Part shown: positions 43,198-52,069 of the stretch, piece by piece
How the letters are laid out: every line of letters starts with the position of its first letter
Numbering within the stretch: the first letter of the stretch is position 1
Source of the DNA: Demetria terragena DSM 11295
GTDB lineage: Bacteria; Actinomycetota; Actinomycetes; Actinomycetales; Dermatophilaceae
NCBI RefSeq assembly: GCF_000376825.1
Contig: NZ_AQXW01000004.1
Location: 744,001 to 808,000 of the forward strand
DNA length: 64,000 nt
Direction: 5' to 3'
Position numbers and translations under genes: made by a program
The notes under the pieces: model-generated
Database searches by the model: none
Told to the model about the DNA's origin: nothing
The model's input: the letters and a program-made list of their open reading frames with translations, nothing else

Positions 43198-44865
43198 TCA
43201 ATCGATCTGTACGTTGGCGACTTCACGCAGGATCGGGTCATTTGCGGCCCGGCCTTTGACCTCTCCCGTATGCCAGGTCAGGTGCAGTTTGTCACCCTCA
43301 ACTCGCAGCAGGCCGACGTTGTTGTCGAACCACGGCCCGTTGGTGATCGTCCAGGTAAAGGGCGGGGACGGCACCCGACGTGCCCGAGAGACGAGCGCAT
43401 CCATCGGGCGCGCCAGTACGTGGGCAAGTGCGGCCATCATGACGCGGACTGCGCGCGGCAGGGGGTTGCGGATCGGTGAGCACACCGCCTGCACGATGTG
43501 GCTCGTGAGTCCGAGTTCTTCAGGCTCGTCGACCCGATTAACGAACGAGTTGTGAACGTCTCCCGACAGGAATGTCACGGTCGCTGGGGCTCGGCCGCGC
43601 TCCCCTCTCGCGGTCGCCAGCACCATGTCGCTGACCTGGTCGAAGCCGTGCTCGAACGCCGCCCAGTGCTCCAGGTCGACCTTCTGGCGGAGAGTCTCAC
43701 CGATCCGCTTCCAGCGGGCGCCGTAATTGCCTTCGGCGACCTGCTCGTTCCACGCCTCGACGTGGTGCAGACCAGGCGGCAGCAGGAACGGCAACGAGGT
43801 CCCGATCAGCAGGTGGTCCACGTCGCCGGTCAACTGACCGTCCAGCCACTCCAGTTCGGTCGCGTCCAGCATGTTGCGCTTGTCCGGTTCCAACTCGCGC
43901 GCGGCCCGCGAGTCAATCATGACCAGACGGGCGTCACCGAGGTCAACAGCGTAGGAGAAGCGGTACCGCTCGGGGTGTTGGTCGACCGCCGCCGACAAGG
44001 CGCGTAGTGCCTCGGTGAGATCGAGTTCGTCGGTGGCACCGGACTCCTCGTGGGTGACCACACGCTGCCAGATTTCATCGGCAGCGAGCTCGTCCGGCGA
44101 GAGGTTACCGAGGTGCTGGTAAACCCAGTAGGAGGTCAAGCCGCCCAGAAGTCGCTCATGCCACCACGACGTCGCATTCATCTCCTGGTGCCAGGTGTAA
44201 CTGGTGTTCCAGTCATCGCGGATGTCGTGGTCGTCGAAAATCATCACACTCGGGACCGTGGACATCAGCCAACGGTTCGCTGGCTCCGACCACGCGAGGC
44301 CGTAGAGGTGCGCGTACTCCTCGAAGTCTTTAAGTTCTTCCCCTGGGGGCTCCTCCAGACTGCGCCGGCTCTCGATGAACTCCTGCATCGCCGGCGAGGT
44401 CTCATCGGCATAGACCTGGTCGCCGAGAAAGACCAGCAGATCCGGTCGCTCGCTCGCGTCGCGGTCTTTGGTCAGGTGGATGGCCAGCGAGCGCAACGCA
44501 TCGACACCGTGCGAGCGGTGGTGCTCGTCGTCGTGCGGCACGCTGGTGCGGCAGGAGCCGTACATCAGCCGAGTGGGTCGCTCGCGGTCCAAGGTCATGA
44601 TCCGACTAGCGGGGTAAGAACTGTCCGGGTCAGGCCACACGGCATCCCCATCGAGATCGACGGTGTAGTCCAGCATGGAGCCTGGCTCCAACCCCGTGAC
44701 TCTCACAAGCGCGAAATGATGGTCGTGGACGACGAAGGTCGACGCGCTCCATGACTGGTCTGCGGTGCGTACGGTCACCGTGGCCCGAGCGGATGTCTCA
44801 ACCCAAATACTGGCCGTCCGCTCGCTGACATGACGGACCATCGGGCCGAGAACGAGCTCAGGCAT
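43198..44865 (-). CDS. PhoD-like alkaline phosphatase/phosphodiesterase
   Basis: The 555-residue protein fits the PhoD family: an N-terminal Ig-like domain (LVLGPMVRHVSERTASIWVE, VTGLEPGSMLDYTVDLDG) and a metallophosphatase domain with FLGDQVYADE, FDDHDIRDDWN, IDSRAARELE and FLSGDVHNS. No signal peptide or Tat motif is present with the ATG at 44865, which has a TGGAG ribosome site, so this appears cytoplasmic. An open frame continues upstream to 45318 but there overlaps soxG. Confidence 0.92.
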   Translation of the reverse strand: MPELVLGPMVRHVSERTASIWVETSARATVTVRTADQSWSASTFVVHDHHFALVRVTGLEPGSMLDYTVDLDGDAVWPDPDSSYPASRIMTLDRERPTRLMYGSCRTSVPHDDEHHRSHGVDALRSLAIHLTKDRDASERPDLLVFLGDQVYADETSPAMQEFIESRRSLEEPPGEELKDFEEYAHLYGLAWSEPANRWLMSTVPSVMIFDDHDIRDDWNTSYTWHQEMNATSWWHERLLGGLTSYWVYQHLGNLSPDELAADEIWQRVVTHEESGATDELDLTEALRALSAAVDQHPERYRFSYAVDLGDARLVMIDSRAARELEPDKRNMLDATELEWLDGQLTGDVDHLLIGTSLPFLLPPGLHHVEAWNEQVAEGNYGARWKRIGETLRQKVDLEHWAAFEHGFDQVSDMVLATARGERGRAPATVTFLSGDVHNSFVNRVDEPEELGLTSHIVQAVCSPIRNPLPRAVRVMMAALAHVLARPMDALVSRARRVPSPPFTWTITNGPWFDNNVGLLRVEGDKLHLTWHTGEVKGRAANDPILREVANVQID

Positions 44866-44950
44866 GGGTACTCCAGGGGGTCGTGTGGGCGGGAATCCAC
44901 CGATCACCCTGCCATGCCTGCACGGGCGCTTGCTGAGCGGTTCCCAAGAA

Positions 44951-45574
44951 TCAGCCGGATGCCCCAGAGAACTCGCGCATCCCATCGAGCAACCAGGTGC
45001 CGACATGAACCGCGAACGAGGCACGCACCAGTACCTGCCACTCCTGCTCATCGGTACGCCACAGAATCGCGGGGGTGGCACCCAACTCCGTAACCAGGGC
45101 TGTACCGATCGGCGCCGCGACCGGGTCAAGGTCGATGCGCACGCTTTTGTCGAGGACGACCTGTGCCATCGGACCGGAGAGTTTGAAGGTTGTTCTGTTC
45201 GCCGAGACATCGACCACCTGGCCACGATGCGCACCAAGGGCGTCGACCAGTCGCTGGGCATAGGCCGTGGTCGACTCCCCCGCTTGCGCTTCGTCCGGCG
45301 CGACAAGGAGGAACTCATCCGGGGCCAGCCACAGAACGTGCGCGGTACCAGTCGAGGTCACCTCCCCGACCTGCTGCGGCAGTGTGCACCCCAGCGAACC
45401 TTCGAGCGCGCCACTGGCAGGCCCGCCCGGTGCTGCGCGGAGGGCGATCTGGGTGAGAAAGGGAACTTCGCGCAGACCAACCTTCTCGCTCGAACCCGCC
45501 TCGAACTCATCGCGGAGATCGTGCGCCGGAGAACGACGCAGGTCGAGCACGGCGGTCGGGAGATGGTCAGCCAT
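44951..45574 (-). CDS. soxG: Sarcosine oxidase gamma subunit
   Basis: The 207-residue SoxG is the third-largest subunit of heterotetrameric sarcosine oxidase. It is GcvT-like in fold, with LGCTLPQQVGEVTSTGTAHVLWLAPDEFLLVAP in part, VVDVSANRTTFKLSGP and ILWRTDEQEWQVLVRASFA. The ATG at 45574 overlaps the end of soxA by 8 nt. It is the last gene of soxBDAG. Confidence 0.93.
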   Translation of the reverse strand: MADHLPTAVLDLRRSPAHDLRDEFEAGSSEKVGLREVPFLTQIALRAAPGGPASGALEGSLGCTLPQQVGEVTSTGTAHVLWLAPDEFLLVAPDEAQAGESTTAYAQRLVDALGAHRGQVVDVSANRTTFKLSGPMAQVVLDKSVRIDLDPVAAPIGTALVTELGATPAILWRTDEQEWQVLVRASFAVHVGTWLLDGMREFSGASG

Positions 45575-48500
45575 CACGTTTGGCTCCGTCCTTGTCGAAG
45601 AGCACCGGTTCATCGATGACCACCTCGGCGAACTGTCCACCGAATGAAGCAATCGCCTTGTCTCCCAGTCGCTTCCGGCCATCCTTGACGAGCGCGAGTG
45701 CGAAACTGCGCCCTAGCGCCTGAGAGCGGTAACTCGAGGTCACGTGTCCCAGCATCGGGATCGGCGCACTCGGCAGCCCTTCGCCGGTGTAGTCGCCTAG
45801 TGCGCCCGCCTCGACGACTTGGGCGCCCTCAGGGAGGCGGAGGTTGCGATCGGTAGGTAGCAGGCTCACCAGTTCCTTGCGGACGGCGTCGGTGTGGGAG
45901 GTCCGCGCGTAGGACCTCTTGCCGATGAACTCCTTGCCCTCGCCGGGCCGACCGCCGCCAGCAACAACCCAGCTCATCCCAAGATCCTGGGGGGTCACGG
46001 TGCCGTCGGTGTCCTGACCGACGATCGGGAAGGCCTTCTCGGCGCGCAGGACGTGCATCGTCTCGGTGCCGTACGGCGTGATGTCGAGGTCGGCGCCAGC
46101 TTCAGCGACGTCCTCCCACACTGTGAGGCCGTACCAGGTCGCGACGTTGATCTCGAAAGCCAACTCGCCCGAGAACGAAATCCGGCAGATGCGCGCGGGA
46201 ATGCCTGAGGCCAGGACAGTTTCACGAAACTCCATGAAGCCGAACGCATCCTGACTCACGTCCAGGTCTGGGGCCAACCGGGCGATGACGTCACGAGACC
46301 GGGGCCCGACCACCGCTGTCGTGGACCATTGCTCGGTGACCGACGTGCAGGTGACGTCAAGTTCCGGCCACTCGGTCTGCAGCCACTCCTCCATCCAGTC
46401 GAGCACGTGCGCGGCGCCGCCAGTGGTGGTGGTCATGAGATAGCGATCGTCAGCTAGCCGCAGCGAGACTCCGTCATCGAAGATCATGCCGTCGACCCCG
46501 CACATCACGCCGTAGCGCGCCTTGCCGACCGCGAGCTTGGCGAAGGCATTCGTATAAATCCGATTGAGGAACTCCGGGGCGTCGGCGCCACGAATCTCGA
46601 TCTTGCCGAGCGTGGTGGCATCCATGAACGCCACACCCTCACGAGCCGCACGGCACTCGCGTGCCACGGCAGCATCCATGTCCTCGCCATCTCGGGGGTA
46701 ATGGCGGGCGCGCTTCCATTGGCCGACGTCTTCGAAAACGGCTCCGTGCGCCACATGCCACGGGTGGGCAGGGGTGGTGCGCGCGACGTCAAACAGGTCA
46801 CCACGACATCGCCCGGCGAGCGCACCAAACGCCACCGGGGTGAAAGGCGCTCGGAAGGTCGTGGTTCCGATATCGCCCGGCGTGACCTGAACGGACCCAG
46901 ACGCCGAAAGCCCTGTCAACGCGTCGGTGAGCAGGCCAATAGTGCTGACACCGCTGAGCTTTCCTTGATCGGCGCCGGTGCCGATTGAGGTGTAGCGCTT
47001 GATGTGCTCGACCGATCGCATACCCGCTTGCGTGGCCCGCAGAACATCCGCTGCCGTCTGGTCCCGCTGCTGGTCGACCAGGTGATCGTCCAGCGAGTCA
47101 CCCTCGCGCGCGACCACCCAAACCTGTCGAGTGACGCCATCACCCTTTTCGCCGGTCGAGCCGGCGAGCCCCCCAGGGCGAGCCGCATCTCCCTCGCCGG
47201 TCGAGCCGGCGAGCCCACCAGGGCGAGTCGCATCTCCTACGCCGGTCGAGCCGGCGAGCCCACCAGGGCGAGCCGCATCTCCTACGCCGGTCGAGCCGGC
47301 GAGCCCCCCAGGGCGAGCCGCGTCGAGACCAGCGCCGACCCGCGCCCCCTGTGCCAAGCACGCCTCCAGGGTGTACGCGCCTGCGATCGCACCGGCGAGT
47401 GCCTGCCCGGGCGCGGGCGCATGGGCAACGAAGCCGGCGAGGTCATCATCCCAGACCACGGACCCATGGCGCTGGCTGTGTAGGTGCACCGTGGGGTTCC
47501 AGCCACCCGCGACAGCAAGAAGGTCAGCGTCGATCTGCTCGGCCCCGCCCTCCGGTCGGCCCTCGGTATCGAGGGCAGCGATCGTGACCGACGAGACCGC
47601 TGGATCACCGTGGGCCGAGAGGACCGCTGATCCAGACCTGACCTCAATTCCGTTGGCACGCAAAGCATCCCGCGCCGCCGAGTCAACGGATTCCTCCCGC
47701 GCGTCGATGACAACGACTGAGGCGCCTGCATCGTGCATCAACGCTGCCGTCGCATACGCCGAGTCGTTGGTGGTGAAAAACACGACCCGTTTGCCGGGTC
47801 GGACGGCGTACCGCCCAAGGTAGGTCTGCACCGCCGAAGCGAGCATCACCCCAGGCCGGTCGTTGCCAGCAAAGATGATGGGGCGCTCCAACGCTCCGGT
47901 GGCCAGGACCAAATGTGCCGCGCGGACATGCCAAACCCGCTGACGGGACATACCCAGGCGAGCAGTCCCGCTGAACTGCGCACCCCGCTTCTCCAATGCC
48001 GTGAGGTAGTTGCCGTCGTAACTGCCAAAGACGCTGGTACGAATGAGGATCCGTACATTTGGTGCGGCCTCCAGCTCGGCACGGACCTGTTCTATCCACT
48101 CGCGCGCCGGGATACCCTCCACGGTCTGATCTGGTCGCGAGAGCAGATCGCCACCGAGCTGAAAGTCCTGCTCGAACACAGTGACCCGCAGACCGGTCGC
48201 CGCAGCCTCTCGCGCCGCGGCGAGTCCCGCCGGCCCGGCTCCCACGATGGCGATGTCGGTGTGAACGTTCATCGTGTCGTACTCGGCGGGGTCCAGGCGC
48301 TGGTCCAACACACCGATGCCGCGCAGCATGGTGACCTCCATGCCCTCCTCCACCTCGACACAGGTAGCGGGCAGCATCGACTCGCCATAGTCACCAGCGA
48401 TACGTACCAACGCATTTGGCTCCTCGACACCAGCGGCAACAATTCCGCGTGGACGAGCACGGTAGACCGAATCCCCGACCCGGTGCCGGCCGTGGGCCAG

Positions 48501-48626
48501 AAGTGCGGACGCGATGGTGTCGCCGACAAACCCCGAGCAGGCAACACCATCGACGGTGAAGGCGACAGGCCTCGCCCGGTCGATCTGCCCGCCGTGACCG
48601 AGCCGGTTGATCTGACCTTCTGTCAT
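45567..48626 (-). CDS. soxA: Sarcosine oxidase alpha subunit with a repeat insertion
   Basis: SoxA carries the NAD+ and folate-handling domains of the sarcosine oxidase complex, which forms glycine and methylene-tetrahydrofolate. The 1019-residue protein has an N-terminal Fer2-like domain (FTVDGVACSGFVGDTIASALLA), a nucleotide-binding domain (IAIVGAGPAGLAAARE), a second Rossmann region, and a C-terminal GcvT domain (about 600-990). Residues 432-491 are an insert of four near-identical 15-residue units (ARPGGLAGSTG-x-GD), encoded by 45-bp repeats; ordinary SoxA lacks them. The ATG at 48626 overlaps soxD. Confidence 0.95.
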   Translation of the reverse strand: MTEGQINRLGHGGQIDRARPVAFTVDGVACSGFVGDTIASALLAHGRHRVGDSVYRARPRGIVAAGVEEPNALVRIAGDYGESMLPATCVEVEEGMEVTMLRGIGVLDQRLDPAEYDTMNVHTDIAIVGAGPAGLAAAREAAATGLRVTVFEQDFQLGGDLLSRPDQTVEGIPAREWIEQVRAELEAAPNVRILIRTSVFGSYDGNYLTALEKRGAQFSGTARLGMSRQRVWHVRAAHLVLATGALERPIIFAGNDRPGVMLASAVQTYLGRYAVRPGKRVVFFTTNDSAYATAALMHDAGASVVVIDAREESVDSAARDALRANGIEVRSGSAVLSAHGDPAVSSVTIAALDTEGRPEGGAEQIDADLLAVAGGWNPTVHLHSQRHGSVVWDDDLAGFVAHAPAPGQALAGAIAGAYTLEACLAQGARVGAGLDAARPGGLAGSTGVGDAARPGGLAGSTGVGDATRPGGLAGSTGEGDAARPGGLAGSTGEKGDGVTRQVWVVAREGDSLDDHLVDQQRDQTAADVLRATQAGMRSVEHIKRYTSIGTGADQGKLSGVSTIGLLTDALTGLSASGSVQVTPGDIGTTTFRAPFTPVAFGALAGRCRGDLFDVARTTPAHPWHVAHGAVFEDVGQWKRARHYPRDGEDMDAAVARECRAAREGVAFMDATTLGKIEIRGADAPEFLNRIYTNAFAKLAVGKARYGVMCGVDGMIFDDGVSLRLADDRYLMTTTTGGAAHVLDWMEEWLQTEWPELDVTCTSVTEQWSTTAVVGPRSRDVIARLAPDLDVSQDAFGFMEFRETVLASGIPARICRISFSGELAFEINVATWYGLTVWEDVAEAGADLDITPYGTETMHVLRAEKAFPIVGQDTDGTVTPQDLGMSWVVAGGGRPGEGKEFIGKRSYARTSHTDAVRKELVSLLPTDRNLRLPEGAQVVEAGALGDYTGEGLPSAPIPMLGHVTSSYRSQALGRSFALALVKDGRKRLGDKAIASFGGQFAEVVIDEPVLFDKDGAKRDG
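47151..47330. repeat. 45-bp tandem repeat inside soxA
   Basis: Four units begin at 47151, 47196, 47241 and 47286 with GCCGGTCGAGCCGGCGAGCC. Spacing is exactly 45 bp, keeping frame. The CTCGACCGGCGAG core also occurs in the pnp repeat, but here it lies in the opposite orientation relative to the coding strand, hence encodes AGSTG rather than PVE. Confidence 0.85.
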
Positions 48627-48919
48627 GGCGATTCTCCCTTGCTCGCAGCCTTGGGGCGCGGCGCGTCGAGCGTGTAGGTCGTGTCGATTCGATAGCTCCG
48701 GGTGTCGCGGATCGCGTTGAACCACTTGCGGCATCCAGCCGAGTGCACCCACCGTTCGGCGAAATCGCCGCGCGGGTTGTCCCGGTAGAAGAGGTACTCG
48801 GCCCACTCCTCATCGCTGAGCGCGTGGGGCTCTTCGGGGTAGGCCACGTGCGCCTGCCCGCCGTATCCGAACTCGGTCTCTGGTCGCGCTCCGCAGAACG
48901 GGCATTCAATATTCAGCAC
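48623..48919 (-). CDS. soxD: Sarcosine oxidase delta subunit
   Basis: This small 98-residue subunit begins at a GTG with AAGGAG 5 nt upstream, which decides the start over an open extension to 49000. Zinc ligands are seen in IECPFCGARPETEF and later in HSAGCRKWF with EWVHS-like His. EWAEYLFYRDNPRG is typical of SoxD. The gene overlaps soxA by 4 nt and follows soxB. Confidence 0.95.
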   Translation of the reverse strand: MLNIECPFCGARPETEFGYGGQAHVAYPEEPHALSDEEWAEYLFYRDNPRGDFAERWVHSAGCRKWFNAIRDTRSYRIDTTYTLDAPRPKAASKGESP

Positions 48920-48932
48920 CAGTTCTCCTTGG

Positions 48933-50153
48933 TCAGTGTGCGACGCCCGCGGCGCCGTGCTCGTCGATGAGGTCTCCGCTGACAAATCGGTCGAGACCAA
49001 AGGCTCGATTCAACTCATGCGGCCGGTCGTTCGCGATCGTGTGGGCATAAGCCACCCCAGCACCCGGCACGGCCTTGAATCCGCCTGTGCCCCAACCGGT
49101 ATTGACGTACATCTGGTCGACCGGGGTCAGCCCCATCACCGGTGAAGCATCCAAGGTCACGTCGACAATGCCACCCCAAGTGCGCAGCAGATGCGCGCGG
49201 GAGAAGGCAGGGAAGAGCTCGACCGCAGCGGCCATCTGGTGCTCGATGACATGGAAAGAGCCGCGTTGGCCGTAGCCGTTGTAGGAGTCGACACCGGCGC
49301 CCATGACCAGCTCGCCCTTATGTGCCTGGGAGACATAGACGTGCACATGGTTGGACATCACAACGGTCGGATGAATGATCTCGTGCAGCTCAGAGACCAG
49401 TGCCTGCAGCGGATGAGACTGAATCGGCACTCGGAATCCAGCCAACTCAGTCAGAGTCGAGGTGTGCCCGGCCGCGGCGAGCGCCACCTTGCCCGCTCCG
49501 ATGCGCCCGCGAGTGGTCTGCACTCCGACGACGCGGCCGTTCTCGATGTCGAACCCGGTGACCTCGCAGTTCTGGATGAGGTCGACGCCGAGGTCGCTGG
49601 CGCGGCGGGCGTAGGCCCACGCCACCCAGTCATGCTTGGCGATGCCGGCCCGGGGCTGATAGGTCGCACCCATGACGGGGTAGCGAATGTCGTCGGAGAT
49701 GTTGATGATCGGGCAGACTTCTTTGACCTGCTGCGGGTCCAGGAACTCCGCGTCAATGCCGTTGAGCCTGTTGGCCTCCACCCGACGCACTGAGTCGCGC
49801 ACATCCTGCAAGGTGTGCGCGAGGTTCAGCACGCCGCGCTGGGAGAAGAAGATCTCATAGTCGAGTTCTTCTTCGAGGCCCTCCCACAATTTGAGGGAGT
49901 GCTCATAGATGGCCGACGACTCATCCCACAAGTAGTTAGATCGAATGATCGTGGTGTTGCGCGCCATATTCCCACCGGCCAACCAACCGCGTTCCAGCAC
50001 AGCGACATTCGTGATGCCGTACTCACTTGCGAGGTAATACGCCGTCGCGAGCCCATGTCCACCGGCACCCACGATGATGACGTCGTAGGAGTTCTTCGGC
50101 TCGGGGTTATCCCAGAGGAACTCGGGGTGCTCCGGCAAGTGTCGCTGGTCCAT
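48933..50153 (-). CDS. soxB: Sarcosine oxidase beta subunit
   Basis: The 406-residue flavoprotein holds the FAD and covalently attached FMN of the complex. FAD-binding [17 protein letters not shown] is at about residue 26, and the His in [17 protein letters not shown] fits the FMN attachment site known from Corynebacterium. Later [10 protein letters not shown] completes the FAD fold. It starts the operon, with AGGAGG 7 nt upstream, facing the GntR regulator. Confidence 0.96.
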   Translation of the reverse strand: MDQRHLPEHPEFLWDNPEPKNSYDVIIVGAGGHGLATAYYLASEYGITNVAVLERGWLAGGNMARNTTIIRSNYLWDESSAIYEHSLKLWEGLEEELDYEIFFSQRGVLNLAHTLQDVRDSVRRVEANRLNGIDAEFLDPQQVKEVCPIINISDDIRYPVMGATYQPRAGIAKHDWVAWAYARRASDLGVDLIQNCEVTGFDIENGRVVGVQTTRGRIGAGKVALAAAGHTSTLTELAGFRVPIQSHPLQALVSELHEIIHPTVVMSNHVHVYVSQAHKGELVMGAGVDSYNGYGQRGSFHVIEHQMAAAVELFPAFSRAHLLRTWGGIVDVTLDASPVMGLTPVDQMYVNTGWGTGGFKAVPGAGVAYAHTIANDRPHELNRAFGLDRFVSGDLIDEHGAAGVAH

Positions 50154-50219
50154 GCAATGCCCTCCTGGTGGCCTTTCGTGACCGAGGTGGAAAGGGCGCC
50201 GTCAACGTTCATCGACGAC

Positions 50220-50244
50220 TGATATATCAAGTGTCGGCGACACT
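50220..50244. promoter_or_regulatory. Adjacent palindromes between soxB and gntR
   Basis: TGATATATCA (50220-50229) and AGTGTC-ggc-GACACT (50230-50244) are back-to-back perfect palindromes in the 150-bp divergent region, about 67 bp from soxB and 60 bp from the regulator start. They fit operators of the FCD-type regulator encoded beside them. Confidence 0.55.
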
Positions 50245-50303
50245 AGGCTAAGGTGAGAACGCCCGTCAAGAGGGTGCCCACGCCAATGGACAAGGTGGAC
50301 TAG

Positions 50304-50963
50304 ATGAGCCTCGAGGTGCCAGAACCCACGTACGGCTCGCTCGCCGACCGCGCCTATCACCAGTTACGAGATCAGCTGGTACTCCTGGACATTGCGCCGG
50401 GCGCGGCGATCCACGAGAGCCAGCTGTCTGGTGAGCTCGGCGTCGGACGCACTCCCTTGCGCGAGGCGCTCAAGAAGCTTGAACTCGACCACCTTGTCGC
50501 ATCCTTCCCCCGCCGTGGCACCTTCGCGACACAGGTCGACATCACCGACCTGGCCCACCTCAGCGAGATGCGTCAGGCGCTGGAACCCGTCGCGGCGGCA
50601 CGGTCCGCTCGCAGTGCCACGGACTCACTCCGGGGCGAGCTTGCCTCCAAAGCAACGCAGGTCACGGCGTTACAACCAGAGCTTGAGGACCATCGGTCAC
50701 TAATGGAGTACGACCTCGCGGTCCACCGGCTGATCTACCGCGCCACCGGAAACCCGCACCTCGAGGAGACTCTGGTCCGTCTGGATAACCTCGCCACCCG
50801 TATCTGGTGCCTCGTACTCGACCGGCTGCCCACCATCGGCGAGCACATCATCGAGCACGCCGACCTCCTGACCGCCATCGTGCAGGCAGACGCCGACCGC
50901 GCCAGCAAGCTCGCCAGCGCTCACGTCGCCCACTTCGAAGAATCGGTGCGGGCCGTGCTGTGA
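50304..50963 (+). CDS. FCD-type GntR regulator, likely of the sox operon
   Basis: The 219-residue protein has the N-terminal GntR helix-turn-helix (HESQLSGELGVGRTPLREALKKLELDHLV) and an FCD domain with metal-site residues (MEYDLAVHRLIYRATGN, EHADLLTAIVQADADRASKLASAHVAHF). It diverges from soxBDAG, which is the usual arrangement for regulators of sarcosine or glycine betaine breakdown. The effector is not visible. Confidence 0.85.
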   Translation: MSLEVPEPTYGSLADRAYHQLRDQLVLLDIAPGAAIHESQLSGELGVGRTPLREALKKLELDHLVASFPRRGTFATQVDITDLAHLSEMRQALEPVAAARSARSATDSLRGELASKATQVTALQPELEDHRSLMEYDLAVHRLIYRATGNPHLEETLVRLDNLATRIWCLVLDRLPTIGEHIIEHADLLTAIVQADADRASKLASAHVAHFEESVRAVL

Positions 50964-50970
50964 AGACCGG

Positions 50971-52005
50971 TCAGTCCGGCGGCACGATGTCCTCGGACAC
51001 CGACTTCAGCACTGACACACCATTTTTGGGCGTCACGAACAAGCCCGACAACACTCGCGTGAAGGTGACCTGCGTGCCTTTCGTGGGCACCTTGTATACC
51101 GTGGCCGTACCCTTGGGCATCTCGAACTGCCACCCCTCGTCTGCAGCGAAATCGACGCGGCAGCGGAGACTCACCACGTTCACGACCGCCCCTTTCGCCT
51201 GACCGAGCATCAGCGCATTCTGCTGATCTGCGGAGCCCGCCGGGGCGTACGGCTCACACTGGATGGTCCGATCCTGATGTGAGTCCGCCTTCCCACCAAC
51301 CCACATGCGCGACATGACCTCGGTCAGCACCTTGCTCTTCGCATACGGTGCGCCGGGCTCTGCACGGACGCTGTCGATGAGTTGCTGTGGCAACTCCTGA
51401 CTCGCGTCGACCTGTGCCGGGGTCGGCGTCGGGTCCTTGGACGTGGTCAGCGAGGCGGGCAGAGCACCAGGCTCGGTCGTAAATCCCTGCCACATCCGCC
51501 ACGCCGCCTTCGGCGAAGCCTGGTACATCACCTGCCAGGCCTCGTGGCTCGGCTCGACGCTTGAGGAGGTCGCAGGCGGCTTCCCTGCACGGTCGACCTC
51601 TACACGAATCAGCGCGACCTTGCCTTTGAGGTGGCGGATTGGCCCGATCACAGCCATAACTCGCTGCTTCATGGTCTGCGCAGGTTTGGCATCCTTCGGT
51701 GGGTCAGCACGGTTCTTTCGCGTCGTGAAGGTATCGGCTTCAAGCGTCGGGCCCATGTCTGCCTTCGTCCAAGGCGTGTCGCTGAAGGTCGGCGCCGCGG
51801 CCGCCTTGATAGCCACGTTATTGCGCTTGTCGTAGTCGGTCATGATCATCTGTGCCTGAGCAACTGACATGCCAGGTCGCGGCGCGGTCGAGGTGGCGGC
51901 AGACGAGGTTGAGTCTGGCTCATCTCCCCCACCGCAACCGGCCAGAGCAAGGGCGGCGACCGTGGCGAAGGCGAAGAGTGAACGTAGGCGAAGTGCGCGT
52001 TGCAT
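50971..52005 (-). CDS. Uncharacterised lipoprotein
   Basis: A 344-residue secreted protein with signal peptide and lipobox ALAGC (Cys24), a Ser/Thr/Ala-rich linker and a long soluble domain without transmembrane helices. Segments such as QAQMIMTDYDKRNNVA and WQVMYQASPKAAWRMWQGF recall surface proteins of the DUF8094-like type seen in actinobacteria, of no known function. Two Cys in the C-terminal half (IQCEPY, LRCRVDF) could form a disulfide. It converges on the GntR gene, 7 nt away. Confidence 0.7.
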   Translation of the reverse strand: MQRALRLRSLFAFATVAALALAGCGGGDEPDSTSSAATSTAPRPGMSVAQAQMIMTDYDKRNNVAIKAAAAPTFSDTPWTKADMGPTLEADTFTTRKNRADPPKDAKPAQTMKQRVMAVIGPIRHLKGKVALIRVEVDRAGKPPATSSSVEPSHEAWQVMYQASPKAAWRMWQGFTTEPGALPASLTTSKDPTPTPAQVDASQELPQQLIDSVRAEPGAPYAKSKVLTEVMSRMWVGGKADSHQDRTIQCEPYAPAGSADQQNALMLGQAKGAVVNVVSLRCRVDFAADEGWQFEMPKGTATVYKVPTKGTQVTFTRVLSGLFVTPKNGVSVLKSVSEDIVPPD

Positions 52006-52069
52006 GGCCCTACTCTGACGAAGCGAACCGCCCGATGGACGGTTTCCACAGCCAGATCTTCTCGCGGGG

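Noticed and set aside
45567-48806. SoxA extended to 48806
   Set aside because: The extra 60 residues overlap soxD, which has its own ribosome site, and are not conserved.
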